Assembly: GCA_030756895.1 (NCBI GenBank)
Contig: JAVBIX010000034.1
Location: 1-36,190 of the forward strand
Source of the DNA: Synechococcus sp. SP2 MAG
GTDB taxonomy: Bacteria > Cyanobacteriota > Cyanobacteriia > PCC-6307 > Cyanobiaceae
Direction of reading: 5' to 3'
Length of the DNA: 36,190 bases
The translations under genes were made by a program, and so were the position numbers. The stretch's first letter is position 1, and every line of letters begins with the position of its first letter. Positions 24,899 through 32,516 of the stretch are shown in pieces. Below the pieces are notes generated by a model. It was not told the origin of the DNA. It made no database searches and saw nothing but the letters and a program-made list of their open reading frames with translations.

Positions 24899-27717
24899 TT
24901 CGCTCCACCCCAGTGGCAAAAATCATCCAGATGATGGGGCGTTTTGGGATCTTGTTGATCCCACTGATTGTGATCGTTTCAAGGTTGCAGGTGGAGTGGT
25001 ACTGGTTCGATCAATTTGAACTCGGATCTGTTTATAGCAAACGTTTATTCCTTCAATTAGCAGGCGCTCTGTTTGCGTTTTTGTTTGTTGGTAGTTGTGG
25101 GCTTTGGCGTCAGTCTTGGCTTCGCCCGCCTGAATCCGAAACCGATGAGCGAAGACCTGTACTAACTGGCTATCGCTACGGGTTCTGTCTCGTGGCGTGT
25201 CTCCTGGTTCTGCTTTCCGTTCTCGCGATTGATACACGTTTGGCTTGGCTGGCCTGGAGTGAACCATTCTCATTGGCGTACTGGTGGAGTCTTCCCTTTT
25301 CGACAGGGTGGCCGCTGCTGAGCGCATCCATTCTGGCGCTGACATTGATCTTGTTCGGCCTCACTCGCAGCCGACGATTAGGTCTTGCCCAGGTTTATGG
25401 AAGTATCTGCATTTGTTTGATCGTCGCCCGGAGCTGGGGACTCTGGAGCCTTGCTCTCGCGATTCCTGATCTCGGTCGTCTCGAACCGATGCTCGGCTCT
25501 GATGTGAGCTTTGGTTTGGGTCGTTTTTCTGCAATCGCGCTTGGCCTTGAGTTAGTGCTTTTGCAGCTTTCACTCACTCTCAGTACAGCTTTATGGAGTC
25601 GATTAACACGTTCAACCTGCATCAGTGATTGGGTTTTTCCAGGATTAACCGTGCGTCAGCGACATGGTTTGAGACCTGGTTTTGCTTTGGTGCTGATTAC
25701 CTGCTCCGGTCTGATGTGGCTCTCAAGGCACCAGTTGCTTTGGACACAAGATGGAATCGTCGCAGGTGCCGGTTGGCTCGATGTTCATCTGCTGCTTCCA
25801 TTGCGATCCGTGGGCTCGATTGCGCTGCTCGTGTTGGCATTTGTTGTTTTGCCATCACCCTTCTCCAGTCTTCGTCGTCGCCAGTTACGGCTGATCCTGG
25901 CCTGTATTGCCGTTGCGTCGTTTGGCTTGGAGATGGTGTTGTTCCCTCTGATGCACTGGCTTGTATTGCGTCCGCGGGAATTACAACTTGAGAGTCCTTA
26001 TATCAGTCGTGCGATTGAGGCCACACGTCAGGCTTATCAGTTGGATCGAATTACCACCACACAGGTTGAACCTTCTCCTCGCTTAAGCCCTCAGGACCTC
26101 AAGGACGGCGAAAGTACCTTGCGCAATATCAGGTTGTGGGATAGCCAGCCTCTTCTCGCTACCAATCGACAGCTGCAGCAGCTCAGGGTTTACTACCGCT
26201 TCACCAATGCAGCAGTTGATCGCTATCAGTTGCGTCCTGATTTGCTTGAACGTCAGCAGGTGATTCTCGCTGCGCGTGAACTCGATCAGGCAGCTCTCCC
26301 CAAGCGGTCACGCACCTGGCAAAACCGTCACTTTGTGTTTACGCATGGCTATGGATTCACATTGAGTCCGGTGAATTCAAGCGGAGAAGATGGTCTTCCG
26401 GATTATTTCATTAGTGATATCGGTCGTTCAGCGCGTATTGAAGGCAATGAATTCCTAGATATTAGTCGCGCCGATGTCAAAAAGAATGTTCCGATTGGAA
26501 GGGCTGCCCTCTATTTTGGGATGCTTCCTTCTCCCTATGCCGTTGCACCAACTCAAATTGAGGAGTTCAATCATCCAGAAGGTGACGAAAACACATATAA
26601 CCATTATTCAGGACGAGCTGGCATCCCATTGGCATCTTTAGGGCAACGGATTGCTGCATCGGTTTACATCCGAGATCCAAGGTTGCTGAATACGGGCGTC
26701 TTGCAAGCTGATTCAAAATTATTGCTTCGACGCGATGTCAAAAAGCGCGTGAAGGCTTTGGCACCATTTTTGCAGTTAAAAGGTGATCCCTATCTTGTCT
26801 CCGTTCCCATGGAGTCTGATCTCAATGAGTATCAGGAAGATCAACATCAATATTGGATTGTTGATGGATACACCAGCTCTAACACCTATCCCTATGCCTC
26901 AACGCTTCCTGACGGACAAGAGATGCGCTATGTACGCAATTCTGTCAAGGCGATTGTTGATGCCTACAACGGAACGGTACGGCTGTATGTGAGTGAACCG
27001 GACGATCCGATGATTCGTGGTTGGCAGAAGGTGTTTCCCGAATTGTTCCAGCCCTTGGCCGCTATGCCTTCGTCTTTGCGACAGCATTTGATGGTTCCTA
27101 GTGCCCTGTTTGAGTTACAGGTGCAGCAATTGCTTCGATATCATGTTACAAATCCACGTATTTTTTATAGCGGAGATGATGTTTGGCAGGTTCCAATGGA
27201 GCTTTATGGAAAAACGCAGATTCCTGTAGCTCCATATCATATTACTGCGCAAGTAAAGCCAAGCGTTGACTCTGAATTCTTACTCTTACAGCCACTTACT
27301 CCGCTCGCTCGCCCCAATCTTTCTGGTTGGTTGGCAGCAAGAAACGATGCTGACCATTACGGAGAGCTCATCTTGCTGCGCTTTCCTAGTGATGTTCCGA
27401 TTTTTGGCCCTGAGCAGATCCAGGCTCTGATCAACCAGGAACCTTTGATCAGCCAACAGTTTGGCCTCTGGGACCGAGCGGGCTCTCAAGTCGTCCAAGG
27501 GAATCTTTTGGTCGTACAGCTCGGAAATGCTCTTCTCTATGTTGAGCCGATTTATCTAAGAGCACGACGAGGTGGTTTGCCGGCCTTACGGCGTGTGGTT
27601 GTCAGTGATGGCAGTCGTGTGGCGATGGCCAAGGATTTGCGTACGGGACTTGATGCACTCGTGCAAGGGAGTGGGTCTAGAGATGTTGTTGTGCAGGAGC
27701 TGGATAAGGCCTTATAG
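24895..27717 (+). CDS. UPF0182 family multi-pass membrane protein
   Basis: Up to 940 residues from TTG 24895 overlapping the ftsH stop; GTG 24913 or ATG 24931 are alternatives. The N-terminal 370 residues carry about seven membrane helices (starting FGILLIPLIVIVSRLQVEWYW), the rest is a large soluble domain. Family markers: RPRELQLESPYISRAIEATRQAY, NIRLWDSQPLL, LPDYFISDIG, QYWIVDGYTSSNTYPYA, AYNGTVRLYV. UPF0182 (COG1615) is found in actinobacteria and cyanobacteria with no proven function. The overlap with ftsH suggests co-translation, and perhaps a functional link to membrane quality control. The length is typical. Confidence 0.88.
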   Translation: MIRSTPVAKIIQMMGRFGILLIPLIVIVSRLQVEWYWFDQFELGSVYSKRLFLQLAGALFAFLFVGSCGLWRQSWLRPPESETDERRPVLTGYRYGFCLVACLLVLLSVLAIDTRLAWLAWSEPFSLAYWWSLPFSTGWPLLSASILALTLILFGLTRSRRLGLAQVYGSICICLIVARSWGLWSLALAIPDLGRLEPMLGSDVSFGLGRFSAIALGLELVLLQLSLTLSTALWSRLTRSTCISDWVFPGLTVRQRHGLRPGFALVLITCSGLMWLSRHQLLWTQDGIVAGAGWLDVHLLLPLRSVGSIALLVLAFVVLPSPFSSLRRRQLRLILACIAVASFGLEMVLFPLMHWLVLRPRELQLESPYISRAIEATRQAYQLDRITTTQVEPSPRLSPQDLKDGESTLRNIRLWDSQPLLATNRQLQQLRVYYRFTNAAVDRYQLRPDLLERQQVILAARELDQAALPKRSRTWQNRHFVFTHGYGFTLSPVNSSGEDGLPDYFISDIGRSARIEGNEFLDISRADVKKNVPIGRAALYFGMLPSPYAVAPTQIEEFNHPEGDENTYNHYSGRAGIPLASLGQRIAASVYIRDPRLLNTGVLQADSKLLLRRDVKKRVKALAPFLQLKGDPYLVSVPMESDLNEYQEDQHQYWIVDGYTSSNTYPYASTLPDGQEMRYVRNSVKAIVDAYNGTVRLYVSEPDDPMIRGWQKVFPELFQPLAAMPSSLRQHLMVPSALFELQVQQLLRYHVTNPRIFYSGDDVWQVPMELYGKTQIPVAPYHITAQVKPSVDSEFLLLQPLTPLARPNLSGWLAARNDADHYGELILLRFPSDVPIFGPEQIQALINQEPLISQQFGLWDRAGSQVVQGNLLVVQLGNALLYVEPIYLRARRGGLPALRRVVVSDGSRVAMAKDLRTGLDALVQGSGSRDVVVQELDKAL

Positions 27718-27730
27718 ACCTAGTTTTTGT

Positions 27731-27748
27731 TTGGATAAACTTATCCAA
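27731..27748. terminator. bidirectional hairpin between UPF0182 and DUF805 genes
   Basis: Arms TTGGATA (27731-27737) and TATCCAA (27742-27748) enclose a four-base loop, fourteen bases after the UPF0182 stop and overlapping the stop of the convergent DUF805 gene. The minus-strand side is followed by ACAAAAAC and the plus side by TTTG, so T-runs are weak on both strands. Its position between two convergent gene ends supports a shared terminator. Confidence 0.5.
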
Positions 27749-28160
27749 TTTGACGACGTGCTTCTCTCAATGTTTTTCCAGGTTTGAATAAAATAAATAG
27801 GCCCCAAAGCAATAAAGGTATGATCACTAATAATGTATAGGCGCCAACCTGTGGTGAACCATCAAGAGGTTCTGGAATCTGGCTCAGGAACCAGACTGGT
27901 ACTAACCACCAAGGACTGATTCCAATGTCGTTTAATCTTCGAATATCTACTGGCACCATGATCGCAAATCCTGCAATTGTTGTGAGTGATAGATTTTTAT
28001 CCCAGGTTTCCGGGGTGATCTCTAATCCTACTAATAAGCATAGTCCAATATTGATACCAAGGATTAATGACAGAATAACCAATCGCTTGATGATCTCTTT
28101 TAAGTAATCTAGGCGTCCAAGTTCACCTCTCCAGTCGAAGAATTGCGGAAAATCTTTCAT
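27741..28160 (-). CDS. DUF805-like membrane protein
   Basis: 139 residues from ATG 28160, preferred because AAAGG lies eight bases upstream; ATG 28175 would add five residues. Starts MKDFPQFFDWRGELGRLDYL, where the FxGRxxRxxYW motif typical of DUF805 appears in altered form (WRGELGRLDYL). Four membrane helices follow, with the conserved VDIRRLNDIGISPWWLVP loop (RRLHDxxxSxWW in the family) and KPGKTLREARRQIG at the end, the family's GxxxxNxYG position replaced. DUF805 proteins are small membrane proteins of unknown function. The gene is convergent with UPF0182 and shares a hairpin with it. Confidence 0.75.
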   Translation of the reverse strand: MKDFPQFFDWRGELGRLDYLKEIIKRLVILSLILGINIGLCLLVGLEITPETWDKNLSLTTIAGFAIMVPVDIRRLNDIGISPWWLVPVWFLSQIPEPLDGSPQVGAYTLLVIIPLLLWGLFILFKPGKTLREARRQIG

Positions 28161-28228
28161 CGTTAGCCTTTGCATATCATTTTAGATGGAATGGACGATC
28201 TGTTCTGAGCAACGTGCAAACGTTTGCT

Positions 28229-28471
28229 CTATTTGGTGCAGAAGGTTTTGGCTTGCTCCACGCCTTTGTTGTTTTTCATCTCCTTCACGACGCAATTGCA
28301 GGTGGCATTCAAATGACTCAATAGCAGTTGTTTGTCAGCTTTCTCGTATTCCTTTCTCATGGCAGAGGAGCACTTGCTGAAAATGATGTTGTCCACCATG
28401 CCTGCACGGGCTGGAAAAACAGTGATTGAAGCAATTGCAGCAAAAGCAATCACGCCTGGCAATCGAGGCAT
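28229..28471 (-). CDS. small secreted cysteine-containing protein
   Basis: 80 residues from ATG 28471. The N-terminus is a signal peptide, MPRLPGVIAFAAIASITVFPARA, with cleavage after ARA. The mature part (about 57 residues) is helical and carries four cysteines: C in FSKCSS, CNC in NATCNCVV, and one in KTFCTK, so it probably forms disulfides in the periplasm. No known family. It is similar in type to the split secreted gene near 2.4 kb but not in sequence. No clear operon; the next gene upstream on the strand is the peroxiredoxin, separated by about 600 bases. Confidence 0.6.
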   Translation of the reverse strand: MPRLPGVIAFAAIASITVFPARAGMVDNIIFSKCSSAMRKEYEKADKQLLLSHLNATCNCVVKEMKNNKGVEQAKTFCTK

Positions 28472-28987
28472 TCATTCAATGGGCTATTGGCTTCATGGCA
28501 AGGTTGGCCAGACGACGGGTGATTGTCCGTAGTGATACATACTCATCTTCTTCGCATTTGCAACTGAGCAGCTGCAAAAGTGTTAGCAGTCTTTACTCAT
28601 CCATAAGCCTGAGACATAGGGTGGCTGCTACGACAAGACAGCTAGCAACAACAAGGAGTCCCATCAGGATGAGCCGAAGATAGTCTCATCATTTGTCTTT
28701 TAGTCATCAATCGCCTGTCTCCGATGACACTGATTACTTCATTCGCGCACCAGCCACAGTCAGCAACGTGCTGTCCCGTTGGATCAGCTCGCAATTTTCC
28801 TTTGTTTGAGCGACGACCGACAAGACGTGTTGGCATGCTTTTACGTTCACAACGGCAAAGTGCACAAGCTTGGACGGAATTCCGATGGCGATTTGTCGAA
28901 TTCGATATCCAGCCAGGAGATGCGTTTGACTGGCCCACAAGCAGGACGACGCACTAGCTGAAATCACAGAAAGAGAAGACAAAAAAA
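28472..28987. other. non-coding or decayed stretch with overlapping candidate frames
   Basis: Several open frames of 60-98 codons overlap here on both strands and none is convincing. The most protein-like is a plus-strand frame from TTG 28779 to 28961 (LDQLAIFLCLSDDRQDVLACF, then YVHNGKVHKLGRNSDGDLSNSI). A second plus-strand frame ends with WRFVEFDIQPGDAFDWP. Joined by one frameshift near 28890 they would make a single plausible protein, so this may be a decayed gene. No RNA gene or repeat was seen. Confidence 0.35.
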
Positions 28988-29016
28988 AACGGGATAGATC
29001 ATTGACCTATCCCGTT
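28981..29016 (-). terminator. Rho-independent terminator of the peroxiredoxin gene
   Basis: On the minus strand the arm AACGGGATAG (29007-29016) pairs perfectly with CTATCCCGTT (28988-28997) over ten base pairs with a nine-base loop. It is followed by a T-run from the nine A's at 28981-28989 on the plus strand. It lies 73 bases downstream of the peroxiredoxin stop and faces that gene. Confidence 0.9.
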
Positions 29017-29088
29017 GCTTCGATCATGAGGCGATACGACTTCAAGTCCCTGCAAGAGCAGATACTTAATGGGTTATGACGGAATCGA

Positions 29089-29691
29089 TCAGCCGATCGC
29101 AGCAAAAAACTCTTTGCTGCCTTTGGGATCAGGCTTCATGGTCTTCTCGCCTGGTGTCCAGTTTGCGGGACAGACTTCATCAGGATTGGACTGCACATAC
29201 TGGAACGCCTGAAGGACGCGCAAGGTCTCGTCAACATTCCGGCCAACGGGCAGGTTGTTGATCGTGGCGTGCATGATCACACCTTCTGGGTCGATGATGA
29301 ACAAACCACGCAGAGCTACGCCTTCAGCGTCATCGAGAACGTTGTATGCAGTGGAAATTTCCTTCTTCAGGTCTGAAACGAGCGGATAGTTGATATCGCC
29401 GATACCGCCTTGATTGCGTGCGGTTTGGATCCAAGCCAGGTGACTGAATTGGCTATCGACGGAGATACCGAGAACTTCAGTGTTTTTGCTCGAGAAATCA
29501 GAGTAGCGATCGCTGAACGCTGTGATTTCTGTTGGGCAAACGAAGGTGAAGTCCAGAGGGTAGAAAAACAGCACCACGTACTTGCCGCGGTACTGAGACA
29601 AGCTGATCTCTTTGAACTCTTGATCAACTACAGCGGTAGCGGTGAAATCAGGGGCCTGTTGGCCCACGCGCAGGCAACCGTTGTCGGTCAT
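29089..29691 (-). CDS. 2-Cys peroxiredoxin
   Basis: 200 residues from ATG 29691. It reduces H2O2 and organic peroxides, using thioredoxin. Peroxidatic Cys52 lies in FTFVCPTEI and resolving Cys174 in EVCPANW. GGIG (95-98) and a C-terminal KEFFAAIG stand where overoxidation-sensitive forms have GGLG and YF; both differ conservatively, so sensitivity is uncertain. The protein is the standard length for typical cyanobacterial/plastid 2-Cys Prx and is probably cytosolic (no signal peptide). It has its own terminator downstream and a 15-base palindrome upstream, so it is likely a single-gene unit. Confidence 0.95.
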   Translation of the reverse strand: MTDNGCLRVGQQAPDFTATAVVDQEFKEISLSQYRGKYVVLFFYPLDFTFVCPTEITAFSDRYSDFSSKNTEVLGISVDSQFSHLAWIQTARNQGGIGDINYPLVSDLKKEISTAYNVLDDAEGVALRGLFIIDPEGVIMHATINNLPVGRNVDETLRVLQAFQYVQSNPDEVCPANWTPGEKTMKPDPKGSKEFFAAIG

Positions 29692-29742
29692 GATGAAAGG
29701 TCGATGGGTACGTGACGGAAGCAGCGGACCAGACTCAATCCA

Positions 29743-29757
29743 AAGTCGGTCCGACTT
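29743..29757. promoter_or_regulatory. palindrome upstream of the peroxiredoxin gene (candidate operator)
   Basis: AAGTCGGTCCGACTT is a perfect palindrome around a central T, 52 bases upstream of the peroxiredoxin ATG. Part of it (GGTCCG, 29748-29753) can also pair with CGGACC at 29725-29730, so alternative hairpins exist. It could be a regulator's binding site (inference). Confidence 0.4.
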
Positions 29758-29851
29758 CTAGTTACATCCCTTAATTTATCACGCCCTCTCCTGGCTTGTA
29801 GTGGGATGAACCGCGGACAGTTTTTTGCTGATGGAGTCCTAAAATCATTAG

Positions 29852-30145
29852 ATGATTGATCAACCCATGTCTTGGGATCAGGCCCTACTGCGGAAATTCA
29901 GCAGTACAGGTCATTTCCGACTCTTAAATCAAGTCCGCAGCGAGCTCAAAAGTCAGCCACTGAACCGTGATGCCCAGACTAGAAAGCTCACGCTTCAGGC
30001 AAGGCCTCACCATGGGCAATCTGTACGACAACAGCGGCGGCCAAATCCTGTTCCAGAAGATCAACCAATATTGACGCTTGAAGAAACGACGAATGACAAC
30101 CCAACATCATTCAGAGAGCGATTAAATGCCATAGAAATGCGCTGA
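29852..30145 (+). CDS. small conserved cyanobacterial protein of unknown function
   Basis: 97 residues from ATG 29852 (ATG 29867 is an alternative). The first 40 residues, MSWDQALLRKFSSTGHFRLL followed by NQVRSELKSQPL, look strongly conserved and resemble the start of a small protein I recall across cyanobacteria. A basic Gln/Arg/Pro-rich disordered middle follows, then a helix RERLNAIEMR at the end. No signal or membrane segment. Probably soluble and possibly nucleic-acid binding, as Arg is abundant (inference). It stands alone and faces the tRNA-Met gene. Confidence 0.65.
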   Translation: MIDQPMSWDQALLRKFSSTGHFRLLNQVRSELKSQPLNRDAQTRKLTLQARPHHGQSVRQQRRPNPVPEDQPILTLEETTNDNPTSFRERLNAIEMR

Positions 30146-30183
30146 AAAACAGTCGCATTAAAACGGTCTAATTAGTACAAAAA

Positions 30184-30257
30184 TGGCTCGGGGGAGACTT
30201 GAACTCCCGACCTTGGGGTTATGAATCCCACGCTCTAACCAGCTGAGCTACCGAGCC
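30184..30257 (-). tRNA. elongator tRNA-Met (CAU anticodon)
   Basis: A full cloverleaf on the minus strand: acceptor GGCTCGG with CCGAGCC (7 bp), D-stem GCTC/GAGC, anticodon loop TTCATAA with CAT, T-stem GGGAG/CTCCC (5 bp) around loop TTCAAGT, discriminator A at 30184, CCA not encoded. The anticodon stem (TGGGA/CCCCA) has one A-C mismatch next to the loop. The first pair G1-C72 rules out the initiator (C1 unpaired). tRNA-Ile2 also has CAT, but its acceptor usually begins GGGC or similar, so Met is more likely. It follows the LysM/M23 gene by 35 bases on the same strand, perhaps co-transcribed. Confidence 0.9.
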
Positions 30258-30292
30258 GTAACTTTTAAATTTTAGACGATCGCCTGTACGTC

Positions 30293-31294
30293 TTAAGCCC
30301 GACGACGTGCTGGGAGCTTTGCCATTGGATCTAAGGCTGAACCACCGCGCTTGCGTATTTCGAAGTGCAGATGAGGCCCAGTGCTTCTTCCAGTACTGCC
30401 CATGAGTGAGATTTTCACTCCCTGGGGAATGATCTGTCCCTTGCGAACCAAGAGCCGGCTGTTGTGGGCGTAACGGGTGGATGACCCATCGGAGTGAGCT
30501 AACTCCACCAAATAACCGTATCCGCTGCTCCAGCCAGAAAATTTCACAAGGCCATCTCTTGCGGCAACGATTGGGGTTCCAACGTTGTTTGCAATGTCAA
30601 TGCCCTTATGCATACGGCCCCATCTCCACCCAAAGCCAGAGGTAAAGACCCCTTTCGTTGGCCACATGAAGGTTTGATTCCCTGCTGCACCATTTTCCAT
30701 TCCAGGCAATGGGGGCAGTGCTGGGAAGCTTGCGCCACCAGAAACTGTTGGACGAATCGCCAAAAGGGCCCGCGGTGAAGCCTTGGCAACACGCACTTCG
30801 CTACCGATGGCCAAACGGGCTAGATCTAAACCGGGATTGAGTGAACGCAATTCACTCAAGCTGACCCCTTGGTCTCGAGAAAACGTTGAAAGGGATTCGT
30901 TGGCTTTGATGCGCACAACGGATTGCGGATCTGGAGGAGACAGGAGCGGTGCTTTGTGAAGAACCGTCGTTCTGTCAAGGCTGTCTACGCTTGCGAGGCT
31001 TTCCTCAGCGTCAGCAGGGAGAACGATCCAAGAGCCAGCCTGGAATGTCTCAAAGGATGACTGGTCGTTAAGAGCAGTTAAATCAGAGGAGGAAAGGCCG
31101 AGATCCTTGGCTATACCTTTAAGTGTGCTCTTCGTCGAGACCTTTACCCAAATTCTGCTTTGGGTCGCTGGTGCCGATGCCAGAAGAAAAGGTTCATGTA
31201 CGTGGCCAGCATCCGCAAAACCTGGATGCTGTGACAAAACAGATAAAGACGTTCCTGATGCGATTGCCGTAACGAGAACGAGAAGGGGCTTCAT
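30293..31294 (-). CDS. LysM-domain M23 peptidase (murein hydrolase)
   Basis: 333 residues from ATG 31294, chosen because MKPLLVLVTAIASGTSLSVL is a signal peptide; the frame is open 119 codons further upstream but there overlaps trmL. Two LysM repeats (about 49-93 and 126-170) bind peptidoglycan. The M23 peptidase domain (about 211-322) has its zinc motif HxxxD as H229 and D233 in HKGIDIA, H277 in RYAH, and HLH (308-310). The catalytic residues are complete, so it is an active endopeptidase or an amidase activator (EnvC-like). It belongs to a minus-strand run from terB-like to this gene. Confidence 0.9.
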   Translation of the reverse strand: MKPLLVLVTAIASGTSLSVLSQHPGFADAGHVHEPFLLASAPATQSRIWVKVSTKSTLKGIAKDLGLSSSDLTALNDQSSFETFQAGSWIVLPADAEESLASVDSLDRTTVLHKAPLLSPPDPQSVVRIKANESLSTFSRDQGVSLSELRSLNPGLDLARLAIGSEVRVAKASPRALLAIRPTVSGGASFPALPPLPGMENGAAGNQTFMWPTKGVFTSGFGWRWGRMHKGIDIANNVGTPIVAARDGLVKFSGWSSGYGYLVELAHSDGSSTRYAHNSRLLVRKGQIIPQGVKISLMGSTGRSTGPHLHFEIRKRGGSALDPMAKLPARRRA

Positions 31295-31403
31295 CTGAAT
31301 CAGCAATTGATAAGGCTCCTGGAGAAGCCGCCACAGCTCAGGAACGGCCTGAAAGTAGCGGGTGTAGGAGATTGACGCAAGGGCTGAAGTGTCAGCTTGC
31401 CAA

Positions 31404-31949
31404 TTACCACAACTGAAGTTGGGAACCTGCTTGGTGGCTGACGATGGCACAAGCCACAGAAAGATTGAGGCTTCGCACGCCCCCTTGGCCATCTTCTCCG
31501 GCGCTGCAGGGCATCGAAATGGTTGTGATTTGAGTGCAGCGGCTGCGGGTTGCGTCCGATAGGCCGGTGTCTTCTCGACCGAACAACAAAACATCTCCCC
31601 TTTGGAACTGCATGTCTTGAAGAGGAACCCCTCCTCGACGGCTACAGCCAATCACCCTTGAGGATTGCGCAAGCGACTCAAAAAATGCGTCGACGTTCTT
31701 GTGGATGGTGATGTCAACGTGAGGCCAATAATCAAGTCCTGCTCTTTTCAAATAACGATCTTCAAGGCTGAACCCAAGTGGTTCAATTAAATCTAGTGGT
31801 AAACCAAAAGCAGCACAAGTACGGGCAATATTTCCTGTATTTGGAGGAATCCTTGGTTCAAATAGTGCCACCCTCAGAGGCTTTTGGATCAAAGACGGTT
31901 TATCCAATGAATGATTACTTGTGCATTGATTGTTTGAAGCTTTCTTCAC
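31404..31949 (-). CDS. trmL: tRNA (cytidine/uridine-2'-O-)-methyltransferase TrmL-like
   Basis: 181 residues from ATG 31949, overlapping the cobU stop by four bases. SPOUT-family motifs: VALFEPRIPPNTGNIARTCA (motif 1), LLFGREDTGL (motif 2) and the knot GGVRSLNLSVACAIV (motif 3). TrmL methylates the 2'-O of the wobble base (34) in tRNA-Leu; some relatives act on other tRNAs. The start includes about 25 extra N-terminal residues; VALFEPRIP would be the natural start, so ATG 31949 is probable but not certain. An extra AGEDGQGG loop precedes the knot, as in other cyanobacterial members. Next gene is cobU. Confidence 0.88.
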   Translation of the reverse strand: MKKASNNQCTSNHSLDKPSLIQKPLRVALFEPRIPPNTGNIARTCAAFGLPLDLIEPLGFSLEDRYLKRAGLDYWPHVDITIHKNVDAFFESLAQSSRVIGCSRRGGVPLQDMQFQRGDVLLFGREDTGLSDATRSRCTQITTISMPCSAGEDGQGGVRSLNLSVACAIVSHQAGSQLQLW

Positions 31950-32512
31950 GGAACGAGTATGCCTAATTGAGTGAGATTTAAAGCCCTTCCTTGAACAACG
32001 AGCCAGCTGTCTGTCGCCTGTTGTTCTAATCGTTGGGCCAGCCAGCCTTGCCGGTCCCGAAACAACCCGCCAATCTTTGTGGCTGGTACTACTCCCCAGC
32101 CTGTTTCTTCAACCACGACCACGGTGGGGCGTGTTCGCGTGAGAAGACTTTCAATCAGCGCTCCTGTTTCTTGCTCCCACTGAAGATCATCGTGATCGAG
32201 GAGCCCTGCTGTAAAGCCGCCGAGGGCATCGATCAGCAAGGGGTGATTGGCCTCTTCTTTGCGAATGCATTCAGCAAGCTTTGATCCCGGTTCGCGAAGC
32301 TGCCAGTGAACGGGTCTTCGTTCTCGATGCTCTCGCATTCGTTCATCCCAGCTGGGATCATTCGAACGATGAGCGGAGGTTGCGACGTAGATAACCGTTT
32401 CTTGAGAGCTGAGCAAATGTTCAGCCCACCGGCTTTTCCCTCCACGGCTTGGTCCGCTCACAACAATGAGCCCGTTTGGAACCTCTGGTCTTTGCTTGTT
32501 TGAATGAGTCAA
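31946..32512 (-). CDS. cobU: adenosylcobinamide kinase / guanylyltransferase
   Basis: 188 residues from ATG 32512. CobU (CobP) phosphorylates and guanylylates adenosylcobinamide in the late nucleotide-loop assembly of B12 or pseudo-B12. P-loop GPSRGGKS (19-26), IYVATSAHRSNDPSWDERM, HRERRPVHW (the GMP-accepting His), LIDALGGFTAGLL and VVVEETGWGVVPA (the usual VxNExGxGxVP with E for N at one position) all fit. Marine Synechococcus make pseudocobalamin, so this fits. It lies four bases after pxcA and overlaps trmL by four, so it is operon-internal although its role differs. Confidence 0.9.
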   Translation of the reverse strand: MTHSNKQRPEVPNGLIVVSGPSRGGKSRWAEHLLSSQETVIYVATSAHRSNDPSWDERMREHRERRPVHWQLREPGSKLAECIRKEEANHPLLIDALGGFTAGLLDHDDLQWEQETGALIESLLTRTRPTVVVVEETGWGVVPATKIGGLFRDRQGWLAQRLEQQATDSWLVVQGRALNLTQLGILVP

Positions 32513-32516
32513 GGCT

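Noticed and set aside
31295-31651. N-terminal extension of the LysM/M23 frame
   Set aside because: It lies partly inside trmL and is Cys/Pro-rich without domain features, while ATG 31294 begins a clear signal peptide.
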